Assembly (NCBI RefSeq): GCF_000768345.1
Contig: NZ_AVPS01000001.1
Span: 310,001-374,000, forward strand
Origin: Lysobacter concretionis Ko07 = DSM 16239
GTDB lineage: Bacteria > Pseudomonadota > Gammaproteobacteria > Xanthomonadales > Xanthomonadaceae
Direction: 5' to 3'
Length of the DNA: 64,000 nucleotides
Of the stretch, positions 8,297 through 17,201 are shown piece by piece (the first letter of the stretch is position 1; every line of letters begins with the position of its first letter). The translations under genes and the position numbers were made by a program. The notes under the pieces are model-generated. The model was not told where the DNA came from, searched no databases, and saw only the letters and a list, made by a program, of their open reading frames with translations.

Positions 8297-8971
8297 ATGC
8301 TGATTCGTGGCCTGATCGTCCTGTTGCTGGTGCTCAACCTCGGGGTCGCCCTGTGGTGGGCGTTGCATGCGCCGCCTTCGACCGCGCCGTCGACCACGCC
8401 GGTGGCGGGCGTGGCCAGTCTGCAGCTGGTGTCGGAGGCGCAGGGAGACGCTGATATCGCACAGGCCACGCCGGCTGCTTCGGCCGTGGCCGGGCAGTGC
8501 GTCGGCTTCGGTCCGTTTGCCGATGCCGCGGGCGCCGAGGCCGCCCGGGCGCGCCTGGCGCCGCAAGTGATCCATGCGGTCGTGCACCGCCGGCATGCGG
8601 GCTCGCCGCGCAGTTGGCGCGTGTTCCTGCCGCCGTTCGCGAGCGCCGGGGAGGTCGACGCCGTGGCGCGGCGGATCCTTGCCGCGGGATTCAAGGACTA
8701 CTACGTGATCCGCGATGGCGAAGACGCCAACGCGCTGGCCCTGGGTCTGTTCCGTAGTGAGGACTCTGCCCGCGCGCGCGCGCAGGTGCTCATCGCCGCC
8801 GGCTTCCCCGCGCAGGTGGAGCCGGTCGGGGCGGGTCCTGCCGAGCACTGGCTGGAGGTCGCCGCGGATGCCGGTTTCGATCCGGCCAGCGCGCAGGCGC
8901 TGGTGGCCGCCGCCCGCACCGAGCCGGTCGACTGCAGGCGTTTCGACGGCCAGCAGCGCGCACGACGGTGA
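8297..8971 (+). CDS. SPOR-domain membrane-anchored protein
   Basis: The 224-residue protein begins with a membrane anchor (MLIRGLIVLLLVLNLGVALW), then an Ala/Thr/Pro-rich linker to about residue 65, and a C-terminal region resembling SPOR repeats: CVGFGPFADAAGAEAARARL and FKDYYVIRDGEDANALALGL, with RSEDSARARAQVLIAAGFPA. SPOR domains bind denuded peptidoglycan glycan strands at the division septum, so a periplasmic cell-wall role is likely. In relatives an SPOR gene commonly follows coaX. The frame extends upstream into coaX, but the ATG at 8297 precedes the anchor directly and has its own -10 box. Confidence 0.7.
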   Translation: MLIRGLIVLLLVLNLGVALWWALHAPPSTAPSTTPVAGVASLQLVSEAQGDADIAQATPAASAVAGQCVGFGPFADAAGAEAARARLAPQVIHAVVHRRHAGSPRSWRVFLPPFASAGEVDAVARRILAAGFKDYYVIRDGEDANALALGLFRSEDSARARAQVLIAAGFPAQVEPVGAGPAEHWLEVAADAGFDPASAQALVAAARTEPVDCRRFDGQQRARR

Positions 8972-9013
8972 GCGATGGGGTTGCCGCCCCGGTCGCGCTA
9001 GAATGTCCGATTC

Positions 9014-9089
9014 GCCGGCTTAGCTCAGTTGGTAGAGCAACCGCCTTGTAAGCGGTAGGTCGTCAGTTCGACTCTGACAGCCGGCACCA
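9014..9089 (+). tRNA. tRNA-Thr (anticodon TGT)
   Basis: A complete cloverleaf can be drawn: acceptor GCCGGCT pairs with AGCCGGC, discriminator A9086, encoded CCA at 9087-9089, D-arm TAGCTCAGTTGGTAGAGCA, anticodon loop CTTGTAA with TGT at 9047-9049, and T-loop TTCGACT. A TAGAAT box at about 8999-9004 is a probable -10. No integrase or duplicated 3' end is seen nearby, so it is not an occupied attachment site in this window. Confidence 0.96.
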
Positions 9090-9108
9090 GCCAGCCACGG
9101 AGGCCCGC

Positions 9109-10032
9109 ATGAACCGTACCTATTCCCCCGTCTCGATCATCGGCGCGCCCACCGATGTCGGCGCCGGCGACCGGGGTGGGCGGCTCGGGCCGGAGGCGCT
9201 GCGTATCGCCGGACTGGGCGAGGCGCTGCAGGCACGCGGGATCGAAGTGGTCGACCGCGGCAACCTGGAAGGCCCGCGCAACCCCTGGCAACCCCCGGTG
9301 GACGGCTACCGGCATTTGGCGGAAGTCACCGAGTGGAACCGCCTGGCGATGGATGCGGTCTACGCCGAACTCGCGTCCGGCCGGATGCCGATCCTGCTCG
9401 GCGGCGACCATTGCCTCGGCGTCGGATCGGTCACCGCGGCCGCGCGCCATTGCCGCGAAACCGGCAAGACCCTGCGCCTGCTGTGGCTGGATGCACACGC
9501 CGATTTCAACACCAGCGACGTGACCCCGTCGGGCAACCTCCACGGCATGCCGGTGGCCTGCCTGTGCGGGCTGGGTCCGCGTGAACTGACCCATCTGGGC
9601 GGCGATGCGCCGGCGATCCTGCCAAGCATGGTGCGCCAGATCGGCATCCGCTCGGTGGACGAGGGCGAAAAGCGCCTGGTCCGGCAGCACGGCCTGGACG
9701 TCTACGACATGCGCTACATCGACGAGGTCGGCATGAAGCAGGTGATGGAGGAGGCGCTGGCGGGGATGGACGACAACACCCACCTGCATGTCAGTTTCGA
9801 TGTCGATTTCCTCGATCCCGGCATTGCTCCCGGGGTCGGCACCACGGTCCCGGGCGGGCCGAACTACCGCGAGGCGCAGCTGGTGATGGAGATGATTTCC
9901 GACACCGGCCGCATGGCGTCGCTGGACATCATGGAGCTCAACCCGCTGCTGGACCGGGACAACATGACCGCGCTGGTGGCGATCGATCTGGTCGAAAGCC
10001 TGTTCGGCAAGTCGACCCTGATGCGCGGTTGA
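9109..10032 (+). CDS. rocF: Arginase
   Basis: Arginase hydrolyses L-arginine to ornithine and urea with a binuclear manganese centre. All metal motifs are present: GGDHCLG, DAHADFNT and SFDVDFLDPG, and the protein ends with a typical C-terminal helix. At 307 residues it has the standard length. The distance from the upstream tRNA-Thr 3' end to the ATG is 19 bases, so the gene may be read through from the tRNA promoter. It could work with the DDAH/CtlX-like hydrolase at 1.5 kb in arginine use, which is inference. Confidence 0.92.
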   Translation: MNRTYSPVSIIGAPTDVGAGDRGGRLGPEALRIAGLGEALQARGIEVVDRGNLEGPRNPWQPPVDGYRHLAEVTEWNRLAMDAVYAELASGRMPILLGGDHCLGVGSVTAAARHCRETGKTLRLLWLDAHADFNTSDVTPSGNLHGMPVACLCGLGPRELTHLGGDAPAILPSMVRQIGIRSVDEGEKRLVRQHGLDVYDMRYIDEVGMKQVMEEALAGMDDNTHLHVSFDVDFLDPGIAPGVGTTVPGGPNYREAQLVMEMISDTGRMASLDIMELNPLLDRDNMTALVAIDLVESLFGKSTLMRG

Positions 10033-10240
10033 TCCACGCGCACAACAGTCCGACGGTCCGCGACGCGCCCTCCAGGAGTTGTGCGATAACCGGAGACTGA
10101 ACCCGGCTGTGGGCAGCATGGCCGGTTGCACGCCGGCTTCACAGCGTGGCACGCAATGATGGCGTCAGGGCCGCGTAACGGAAGTCTGTTGACGGCCCCA
10201 ATCCGACCAGTGCCAATCCGACAGTGCCAAGGAGATCCCC

Positions 10241-10393
10241 ATGAAGCGTTTTATTGCCCTGATGATGGTGTCGATGTTTTCGATGAGCCTCTTGAGCGCG
10301 TGCAACACGATGGCCGGTGCCGGCAAGGACGTGCAGAAGGTGGGCGAAAAAGTCGAGAAGAAGGCGGAGGACTGCAAGGACGCCCACTGCTGA
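10241..10393 (+). CDS. Entericidin-like small lipoprotein
   Basis: The 50-residue peptide has an N-terminal hydrophobic signal with a lipobox ending LLSAC and the mature part CNTMAGAGKDVQKVGEKVEK, the hallmark of the entericidin A/B family of small envelope lipoproteins linked to stress and stationary phase. Unusually, the C-terminus adds two Cys (EDCKDAHC). The ribosome site AAGGAG at 10229-10234 is well spaced. A strong hairpin terminator follows at 10446. The gene stands alone in a 580-base gap with the CsbD gene downstream. Confidence 0.8.
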   Translation: MKRFIALMMVSMFSMSLLSACNTMAGAGKDVQKVGEKVEKKAEDCKDAHC

Positions 10394-10445
10394 TGCCATG
10401 TCGGTGATACCGCCATGCCACCGTTGATGGTGTGCATCCAGGCAA

Positions 10446-10477
10446 GGCAGAAAGCCGGGGAGACCCGGCTTTCTGCC
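10446..10477 (+). terminator. Hairpin terminator after the entericidin-like gene
   Basis: A perfect 14-bp stem GGCAGAAAGCCGGG pairs with its complement across a GAGA tetraloop. There is no long T-run, but the AAA/TTT flanks inside the stem make it usable in both directions. Confidence 0.6.
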
Positions 10478-10610
10478 GTCTGCGTACCGGAGCGGTTCAT
10501 CGCCGTAGCTCCCCGCTAACGCAATCCTGATGCCGATTGAACGGGTTCGCTGCGAAGGTCCGGTCGTGGTCCACGGACTGCATTTCTTCCGAAAGAAGAG
10601 GTCGATACCC

Positions 10611-10811
10611 ATGAACAATGACATCATTTCCGGCAAGTGGTCGCAGCTGAAGGGCAAGGCAAAAGCCAAGTGGGGCGATCTGAGCGACGACGTGTTCGAC
10701 GTTGCCGAGGGCAATGCCGAGTACCTGTCCGGCAAGTTGCAGGAGCGCTATGGCTGGAGCCGTGAGCGTGCCGACGAGGAGGTGAAGCACTTCGGCAAGA
10801 CACTGGATTGA
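10611..10811 (+). CDS. CsbD-family stress protein
   Basis: The 66-residue highly charged protein matches the CsbD family: an N-terminal [20 protein letters not shown], a middle [20 protein letters not shown], and the final amphipathic [16 protein letters not shown]. Members are small general-stress proteins of unknown biochemical role. The frame is open upstream to 10530, but ATG 10611 fits the family start and has AAGAGG upstream. A rho-independent terminator follows 42 bases after the stop. Confidence 0.85.
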   Translation: MNNDIISGKWSQLKGKAKAKWGDLSDDVFDVAEGNAEYLSGKLQERYGWSRERADEEVKHFGKTLD

Positions 10812-10852
10812 TGCAGGAGCCGCCGCCCGGAGCGGCAGGTTGATGCGCAAGG

Positions 10853-10879
10853 CAGGCCGGCAAACCGGCCTGTTTTTTT
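10853..10879 (+). terminator. Rho-independent terminator of csbD-like gene
   Basis: Stem CAGGCCGG pairs with CCGGCCTG across a CAAA loop and is followed by seven T residues. Confidence 0.85.
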
Positions 10880-10951
10880 GCCGCCCGCGACAGATCGGCC
10901 ATTGCGCCCGGCAGGTACACTGGCCCGCCGTCACCGAAGCCTTCCGTGCCA

Positions 10952-12277
10952 ATGCAGCAGACCCGCGTCCTTACCGGCATCACCACCTCCGGCACCCCGC
11001 ACCTGGGCAATTACGTCGGCGCGATCCGTCCGGCGGTGGCCAGCAGCCATCGTGTCGATGTCGAGGGGTTCTACTTCCTCGCCGACTACCACGCGCTGAT
11101 CAAGGTGCAGGATCCGGCGCGGGTGCAGCGCTCGACGCTGGAGATCGCGGCGACCTGGCTGGCCTGCGGCCTGGAACCCGGCAAGGTCTGGTTCTACCGC
11201 CAGTCCGACGTGCCCGAGACCACCGAGCTGAACTGGCTGCTGACCTGCGTTGCCGGCAAGGGCATCCTCAACCGCGCGCACGCCTACAAGGCGTCGGTCG
11301 ACAAGAACCGCGAGGCGGGCGAGGACGACGACGCGGGGATTTCCGCCGGACTGTTCATGTATCCGGTGCTGATGGCCGCCGACATCCTGCTGTTCAACGC
11401 GCACAAGGTGCCGGTGGGCCGCGACCAGATCCAGCACATCGAGATGGCGCGCGATTTCGGCCAGCGCTTCAACCATCTGTATGGCGAACATTTCACCTTG
11501 CCCGAGGTGGTGATCGAGGAGCAGGTGGCGACCTTGCCGGGCCTGGACGGCCGCAAGATGAGCAAGAGCTACGACAACACGATCCCGCTGTTCTGCCCGC
11601 GCGAGCAGCTGAAGAAGCTGATCTATTCGATCGTCACCGACTCGCGCGCGCCGGGCGGGCCCAAGGACGCCGACACGTCCAACGTGTTCCAGCTCTACCA
11701 GGCGTTCGCCGATGCACAGGAAACCGCCGCCATGCGCCAGGCCTTCGCCGACGGCATCGGCTGGGGCGAGGCCAAGCAGGCGCTGTTCGAACGCATCGAT
11801 GCGGAGATCAGTCCGCTGCGTGAAAAATACGAAGCGCTGATGGCCCGTCCCGGCGAGATCGAGACGATCCTGCGCGATGGCGCGGCGCGCCTGCGCGAGC
11901 GGCACGCGCGGCCGGCGCTGCAGGCGCTGCGCGCGGCGGTGGGCCTGCGCGACCTGTCGCAAGTGGCTGGCAGCGAGGCGGGCACGGCCGAGGCAAAAGC
12001 CGCATTGGCGGTGTTCAAGCAGTACCGCGAGACCGACGGCCGGTTCTATTTCAAGCTGGTCGATGGCGAGCGCGTGCTGCTGCAAAGCGCGGGCTTCGAT
12101 TCGCCGAAGGAGGCCGGCCAATGCATCGCCGCGCTGAAGCGGAACGGGTACGAGGCAGGCGATGCCGCGTTGACGCGGGGCGAGGGCGTGCTGGCGGACG
12201 AAGTGCACGCGGCGCTGCAGGCGCTGGCGGCCGAAGAGGCCCGCAAGGCGGCGCAGAAGCAGCTGGAGAAACCTTAG
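10952..12277 (+). CDS. trpS: Tryptophanyl-tRNA synthetase with YegP-like C-terminal extension
   Basis: The enzyme charges tRNA-Trp with tryptophan. The N-terminal part is a class Ic synthetase: TSGTPHLGNYVGAI carries the HIGH-like motif (about residues 12-25), and KMSKSYDNT at about 202-210 is the second ATP signature. Typical bacterial TrpS ends near 330-350 residues, whereas this protein has 441. The extra part from about residue 361 reads GRFYFKLVDGERVLLQSAGF then PKEAGQCIAALK, which resembles one repeat of the YegP/DUF1508 fold, followed by an Ala/Lys/Glu-rich tail. Start ATG 10952 is preferred to the GTG at 10946. A TACACT box lies at 10916-10921. I think long forms exist in relatives, but I could not check. 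Confidence 0.92.
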   Translation: MQQTRVLTGITTSGTPHLGNYVGAIRPAVASSHRVDVEGFYFLADYHALIKVQDPARVQRSTLEIAATWLACGLEPGKVWFYRQSDVPETTELNWLLTCVAGKGILNRAHAYKASVDKNREAGEDDDAGISAGLFMYPVLMAADILLFNAHKVPVGRDQIQHIEMARDFGQRFNHLYGEHFTLPEVVIEEQVATLPGLDGRKMSKSYDNTIPLFCPREQLKKLIYSIVTDSRAPGGPKDADTSNVFQLYQAFADAQETAAMRQAFADGIGWGEAKQALFERIDAEISPLREKYEALMARPGEIETILRDGAARLRERHARPALQALRAAVGLRDLSQVAGSEAGTAEAKAALAVFKQYRETDGRFYFKLVDGERVLLQSAGFDSPKEAGQCIAALKRNGYEAGDAALTRGEGVLADEVHAALQALAAEEARKAAQKQLEKP

Positions 12278-12437
12278 GCTCCGGCCCACGGTCGCCGCCG
12301 CGCGGCGACTGGAGTCCTGTGACGCCAGGCTATTGCGCGCATGGGCTCCGGGCTTCCGCAGTCGCGGGCGGCGGCGAGCAAAACCTGACGCTTCGGCCGC
12401 CTGTCGAGCCGGGTGCGCCGATCCGTAGCCCGGACGG

Positions 12438-12465
12438 CATGAAGCCGGGTTGCCCCGGCTTCATG
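12438..12465 (+). terminator. Hairpin between convergent trpS and E2 genes
   Basis: A perfect 12-bp stem CATGAAGCCGGG with its complement across TTGC lies in the 215-base gap between the two convergent genes and can serve both directions. It lacks a T-run. Confidence 0.55.
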
Positions 12466-12492
12466 TGGTCACGTCACCCGGTTACATCGGTG

Positions 12493-13875
12493 TCAGTTCG
12501 GCAACGCCAGATCGTCCAGCAGCGCCTTCAGGAACCGGGCCGCCTCGCCGCCGGTCGCGGCGCGGTGGTCGAAGGTCAGCGAGATCGGCATCCGGCGATG
12601 CACCTCGATGCCGCCGATCACCGCCACCACGTCGTGCGACAGCTTGCCGGCGCCGACGATGGCCACCGTCGGCGGCACCACCACCGGGGTCGCATAGCGG
12701 CCGGCGAACATGCCGAAATTCGACAGCGAGATCGTGTAGCCCGACAGCTCGCTGGCCGGGATCGAGCGATCCTCGACCTGCGCGCGCAGGCGCTTGATCG
12801 CCGTACGCACGCCGCTCGCATCCAGCACGTCGGCGTTGCGCAGGGCCGGCACGAACAGGCCGTCGTCGGTGTCCACCGCGATGCCGATATCGACGTGCGG
12901 GTGCAGCGTGCGCACCAGCTTGTCGCCATCGAACCAGGCGTTGAGCGCGGGGACGGCCTTGCAGGCGGCGACGATCGCGCGGATCAGGCGCGCGGTGATG
13001 TCCTGCTTGCCGATCCAGGCGTGCAGGTCGGCGTCGTCGCACAGCGTGGTCGGGACGACCTTCGCGTGCGCGTCGGCCATCACCCGCGCCATGTTGCGGC
13101 GCACGCCCTTGAGCTGCTCGGGCTGGCCGCTGGCGCTGACGCCCGGCGGCTGGGTGCGCATCGGCTTGCCGGCCTGCGACAGGGTGCTGCGCGTCGCGGC
13201 GACCGGGGCAGCCGCGGCGGGAGCCGGCTGCGCGGCGGCGGGTTGCGCCACCGCGGCACCGGCCCTGGCCGAACCGTCCGCTGCGGCCTGCTTGACGTCG
13301 CCCATCGTGACCACGCCATCGGCGCCGGTGGCCCGGACCCGCGACAGGTCGACCTTGAGCTTGCGCGCCAGTGCGCGGACCGCCGGCATCGCCTTGACGC
13401 CGCCGACCGCGACCGCCTGCTCGCTGCGGACCGCATCGGAGGACTGCATCGCACCGACCACGGTGCCGCTGTCGGCGCGGGGCGCCTCGGCCTCGGCGAT
13501 CGCGCCGCCTTCATCGGAGGCGACCACCTTGTTGTCGGGACCAGGATCGTCGCTGCCGACGCCCTTGGCCGGCGCGGGGCCGCCGTGGCCGTGACCGGTG
13601 TCCTGGCCCGCCGCGCGCTGCGGCATCGACGGATCGACCTCGAACTCGGCCAGCATCGCGCCGGTGATGATGATGTCGCCCGGCTCGCCGGCCAGTTTCA
13701 GCACCTTGCCGGAGACGGGCGAGGGCACCTCGACCACGGCCTTGGCGGTCTCCATCGACACCAGGGCGTCGTCGAGGCGGATGGTGTCGCCGACCTTGAC
13801 CGACCACTCCACGATGGTTGCGTCAGGCAGCCCTTCGCCCAGGTCGGGCAGGTAGAACGTGTTCTTGTTGCTCAT
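12493..13875 (-). CDS. 2-oxoacid dehydrogenase E2 (dihydrolipoamide acyltransferase)
   Basis: This is the acyltransferase core of a 2-oxoacid dehydrogenase complex, third gene of an E1alpha-E1beta-E2 operon. Domains in the 460 residues are one lipoyl domain (about 1-80, lipoyl-Lys in SMETAKAVVEV), a long Gly/Ala/Pro linker, an E3/E1-binding domain (AMPAVRALARKLKVDLSRV), a second linker, and the catalytic domain. The active-site segment reads FDHRAATGGEAARF: the catalytic His is present, but the usual DG that follows is TG. The E1 type suggests branched-chain (bkd) substrates, although pyruvate cannot be excluded. No E3 gene is adjacent. An AAGGA ribosome site precedes the ATG. Confidence 0.85.
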   Translation of the reverse strand: MSNKNTFYLPDLGEGLPDATIVEWSVKVGDTIRLDDALVSMETAKAVVEVPSPVSGKVLKLAGEPGDIIITGAMLAEFEVDPSMPQRAAGQDTGHGHGGPAPAKGVGSDDPGPDNKVVASDEGGAIAEAEAPRADSGTVVGAMQSSDAVRSEQAVAVGGVKAMPAVRALARKLKVDLSRVRATGADGVVTMGDVKQAAADGSARAGAAVAQPAAAQPAPAAAAPVAATRSTLSQAGKPMRTQPPGVSASGQPEQLKGVRRNMARVMADAHAKVVPTTLCDDADLHAWIGKQDITARLIRAIVAACKAVPALNAWFDGDKLVRTLHPHVDIGIAVDTDDGLFVPALRNADVLDASGVRTAIKRLRAQVEDRSIPASELSGYTISLSNFGMFAGRYATPVVVPPTVAIVGAGKLSHDVVAVIGGIEVHRRMPISLTFDHRAATGGEAARFLKALLDDLALPN

Positions 13876-13972
13876 GGCAGTCCTTCTGGTTGCTTGGGCG
13901 CCGTGGCGCCCGTGCTGTGTTTCCGTGGTGTGGCGCCCGTGCCGTGTTGCTGTGGTGTGCGCCGGGCGCGCG

Positions 13973-14974
13973 TCAGCTGGCCGCCATCGCGCGCCGGGCC
14001 GCTTCGACCACGCGCTCGACGCTGGGCAGGTACTTCATTTCCAGCCGGAACAGCGGGATATGGGTGTCGTAACCGGTGACGCGCTCGACCGGGGCGACCA
14101 GGTCGTACATCGACTCCTCGGCCAGGCGGGCGGCGATCTCGGCGCCGAAACCGGCGGTCTTGGGCGCCTCGTGCACGATCACGCAGCGGCCGGTGCGGCT
14201 GACCGACTCGGCGATGGTGTCGAAGTCCAGCGGGCGCAGGGTGGCGACGTCGATGACCTCGGCGCTGATGCCCTCCTCGGCCAGCTTGTCGGCGGCTTCC
14301 AGCGTCTCCTTCACCTGCGCGCCCCAGGTCACCAGGGTCACGTCGGTGCCGTCGCGCAGCACGTAGCACACGTCCAGCGGCAGTGCCTCGCCGTCGTCGG
14401 GCACCACTTCCTTGTACTGGCGGTAGATGCGCTTGGGCTCGAAGAAGATCACCGGGTCGGGCTCGCGGATTGCCGCCAGCAGCATGCCGTAGGCGCGCTG
14501 CGGCGAGGACGGCATGACCACGCGCAGGCCCGGCACGTTGGTGAAGATCGCCTCGTTGGCCTCGCTGTGGTGCTCCGGCGCGCGGATGCCGCCGCCCCAC
14601 GGCACGCGCAGCACCATCGGGCAGGTCAGCCGGCCGCGGGTGCGGTAGCGCATGCGCGCGGCGTGGCAGACGATGAAGTCGACCATCGGGTACATGAAGC
14701 CGTCGAACTGGGCTTCGGCGACCGGCCGCATGCCTTGCGATGCCATGCCGACGGTGAGGCCGGCGATGGTGGTCTCGTCCAGCGGGGTGTCGATGATCCG
14801 GTCCGAACCGAACTGGGCGTGCAGGCCGGCGGTGGCGCGGAACACGCCGCCGTTGACGCCGACGTCCTCGCCCAGCACCACGACGCTGTCGTCGGCGCGG
14901 ATCTCGTAGGCCAGCGCCTGGGTGATCGCCTCGATCAGGGTGATGGCGGCAGGTGCGTTGGTGGTGGTGCTCAT
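13973..14974 (-). CDS. 2-oxoacid dehydrogenase E1 beta subunit
   Basis: The 333-residue subunit forms the thiamine-diphosphate E1 heterotetramer with the upstream gene product. It starts MSTTTNAPAAITLIEAITQA and carries LGEDVGVNGGVFRAT, with the conserved Glu that activates the cofactor, followed by TPLDETTIAGL and the C-terminal HEAPKTAGFGAEIAA. The start overlaps the E1alpha stop by ATGA. The frame runs on upstream to 15487 but that is a shadow of E1alpha. The family also includes acetoin dehydrogenase; the operon order and E1alpha sequence favour a branched-chain-type complex. Confidence 0.88.
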   Translation of the reverse strand: MSTTTNAPAAITLIEAITQALAYEIRADDSVVVLGEDVGVNGGVFRATAGLHAQFGSDRIIDTPLDETTIAGLTVGMASQGMRPVAEAQFDGFMYPMVDFIVCHAARMRYRTRGRLTCPMVLRVPWGGGIRAPEHHSEANEAIFTNVPGLRVVMPSSPQRAYGMLLAAIREPDPVIFFEPKRIYRQYKEVVPDDGEALPLDVCYVLRDGTDVTLVTWGAQVKETLEAADKLAEEGISAEVIDVATLRPLDFDTIAESVSRTGRCVIVHEAPKTAGFGAEIAARLAEESMYDLVAPVERVTGYDTHIPLFRLEMKYLPSVERVVEAARRAMAAS

Positions 14975-16053
14975 GCGCGGCCCTCCCGGTCGATGGCTTG
15001 TTGTCGTTGCGCCAGCAGTTCCGGCGGCGGATCGGCGTAGAGGTAGTCGAACATCGCTTCCACCGGCTGCACCGGGGTTTCCAGGTAGGCGTTGATCTCG
15101 ATGTCGACCAGGCGGCCGCATTCCTCGATCCACGCGGTTTCCTGCGCTTCCGACCACAGGCCCTGATCGGTCAGGTAGGTGCGCAGGCGCAGCATCGGCT
15201 CGCGGGTCCAGCCCGCCTGGACCTCGGCGTCGTCGCGGTAGCGGCTGGCGTCGTCGGCGGTGGTGTGGTCGTGCAGGCGGTAGGTCATGAACTCGATCAC
15301 GCTGCCGCCCTGGCCGCTGCGGGCGCGCTCGGTGGCGCGGCGCATCGCTTCCAGCACCGCGATCAGGTCGTTGCCGTCCACCTGCAGGCAGTACAGGCCA
15401 CCGGCCAGGCCCTTCTGGGCCAGGGTTTCCGCGCCGGTCTGCGCCGAGCGCGGCACCGAGATCGCCCAGCCGTTGTTGACCACGCACAGCACCAGCGGCG
15501 AGGTGAACGCGCCGGCCGAGTTCAGCGCGGCGTAGAAATCGGTCTTCGACGAACCGCCGTCACCGCACACGGCAACCGCGATGCGCGGCTGCTTGCGCAG
15601 CTTGAACGACAGCGCCGCGCCGGAGGCCATCAGGCACTGGGTGGAGATCGGCACGCACCACGGGTAGTCGTGCGGGGCGTCGGCGAAGTCGTTGCCGCGC
15701 TCGTCGCCGCCCCAGTACAGCAGCACGTCGCGCGGCTTCACCCCGCGCATGAACTGCGCGCCGTACTCGCGGTAGCTCGGGGCGAACACGTCCTCGGGCT
15801 TCATCGAAGCGCCGATGCCGACGTGGGTGGCCTCGTGGCCGAGGCAGGCCGCATAGGTGCCCAGCTTGCCGGTGCGCTGCAGCTTGATCGCCTTGCTGTC
15901 GAAGGTGCGCACGAACAGCATCTGCTTGAACAGCGGCAGCAATGCCTTGGGGTCACGGAACGCCTCGGGCAGCTCGCCGACGGGCTTGCCGTCCTCGCCG
16001 AGGTATTGCAGGTACTCGATTTCAAATGTCGCAGCGACCGTCATCACATACAT
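14971..16053 (-). CDS. 2-oxoacid dehydrogenase E1 alpha subunit
   Basis: The 360-residue subunit binds thiamine diphosphate through GDGGSSKTDFYAALN and VVNNGWAIS, the GDG...NN motif. The phosphorylation-loop region reads TYRLHDHTTADDASRYR, which is typical of branched-chain (BCKDH) E1alpha rather than the pyruvate enzymes. Two in-frame ATGs exist at 16053 and 16044; neither has a clear ribosome site, and the second gives MTVAATFEIEYLQYLG. It is first in the operon and divergent from kynA, with a 124-base shared promoter region. Confidence 0.88.
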   Translation of the reverse strand: MYVMTVAATFEIEYLQYLGEDGKPVGELPEAFRDPKALLPLFKQMLFVRTFDSKAIKLQRTGKLGTYAACLGHEATHVGIGASMKPEDVFAPSYREYGAQFMRGVKPRDVLLYWGGDERGNDFADAPHDYPWCVPISTQCLMASGAALSFKLRKQPRIAVAVCGDGGSSKTDFYAALNSAGAFTSPLVLCVVNNGWAISVPRSAQTGAETLAQKGLAGGLYCLQVDGNDLIAVLEAMRRATERARSGQGGSVIEFMTYRLHDHTTADDASRYRDDAEVQAGWTREPMLRLRTYLTDQGLWSEAQETAWIEECGRLVDIEINAYLETPVQPVEAMFDYLYADPPPELLAQRQQAIDREGRA

Positions 16054-16177
16054 CCCAGGAGCGTACGAAAGGCGCCAATGATACCGGGCCGGTCCGCAAA
16101 AGCCGTTGCGCGATGCGGCAAACGCGTCGGAACCCCGGCCGCGATGCGCTACGCTTCGCGGTTACCGAGGGCGGGCG

Positions 16178-17071
16178 ATGACTGTGGACACGAACGAGCG
16201 CGAACTGGAAAGCGGCATCCATACCGACCTTTCGGGGCGGATGAGCTACGCGGGCTACCTGCAGCTGGATCGCTTGCTGAGCGCCCAGAACCCCTTGTCC
16301 AACCCGGTCCAGCACGACGAGCTGCTGTTCATCGTCCAGCACCAGGTGTCCGAGTTGTGGATGAAGCTGATGATCCACGAGCTCAAAGCGGCCATCGACT
16401 GGCTGCGCGCGGACGACGTGGGTGCCTGCCAGAAGAGTTTTTCCCGCTGCAAGCAGGTGCTGCGCCAGCTGACCGAGATGTGGTCGGTGCTGGAGACGCT
16501 GACGCCGTCGGACTACATGCGCTTCCGCGACATCCTCGGGCCGTCGTCGGGTTTCCAGTCGCTGCAGTACCGCGAGATGGAGTTCCTGCTCGGCAACAAG
16601 AACGCGGCGATGCTGCAGGTGTTCGCCCATGATCCGGCGGCCGAGGCGACCCTGCGCGCCGCGCTGGAAACCCCGAGCCTGTACGACGAGGCGCTGCGCT
16701 ACCTGGGCCGCCAGGGCCACGCGGTGCCGGCGCACCTGCTGGAACGCGACTGGACCCGCACCCACGTGTCCGATCCCGGCCTGCTGCCGGTGTTCGAGCG
16801 CATCTACGAGGACCACGAATCGCACTGGCAGGCCTACCACCTGTGCGAGGACCTGGTCGACCTGGAGAGCCAGTTCCAGCTGTGGCGCTTCCGCCACATG
16901 CGCACGGTGCTGCGGATCATCGGCTTCAAGCGCGGCACCGGTGGTTCCAGCGGCGTGGGCTTCCTCAAGCAGGCGCTGGAACTGACGTTTTTCCCGGAGC
17001 TGTTCGAGGTGCGCACGCTGATCGGGCCGGGTGCCGATTACGGCAGCTGTCCGGCCGCGCCCGGCGCTTGA
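16178..17071 (+). CDS. kynA: Tryptophan 2,3-dioxygenase
   Basis: This haem enzyme opens the indole ring of tryptophan to N-formylkynurenine, the first step of the kynurenine route. The 297-residue protein has the family signatures [39 protein letters not shown] with the substrate-side His, and [20 protein letters not shown] with the proximal haem His, plus [15 protein letters not shown] 16178 is chosen because the upstream frame to 16106 has no family resemblance. No other kyn genes are in the window. A TACGCT box at about 16150 is a weak -10. Confidence 0.93.
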   Translation: MTVDTNERELESGIHTDLSGRMSYAGYLQLDRLLSAQNPLSNPVQHDELLFIVQHQVSELWMKLMIHELKAAIDWLRADDVGACQKSFSRCKQVLRQLTEMWSVLETLTPSDYMRFRDILGPSSGFQSLQYREMEFLLGNKNAAMLQVFAHDPAAEATLRAALETPSLYDEALRYLGRQGHAVPAHLLERDWTRTHVSDPGLLPVFERIYEDHESHWQAYHLCEDLVDLESQFQLWRFRHMRTVLRIIGFKRGTGGSSGVGFLKQALELTFFPELFEVRTLIGPGADYGSCPAAPGA

Positions 17072-17201
17072 TGTTGCGTCGCGGCAATCCTGGCGTTTGA
17101 CGTTAGCGGGATGGCTCGGCCATCCTCGACCGGTTCCGGGCCCGTCGCTGGCCGGTCCGATGTCCTTCAATCCAATGCACACCAAGATAGGGGAACGCCG
17201 C

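Noticed and set aside
9014-9089. tRNA-Thr as an integration site
   Set aside because: No integrase, no duplicated tRNA end and only core genes next to it.
12121-14079. Long plus-strand open frame across trpS end and E2
   Set aside because: Composition is Arg/His/Gly-rich and it crosses a terminator hairpin; the minus-strand E2 gene explains the region.
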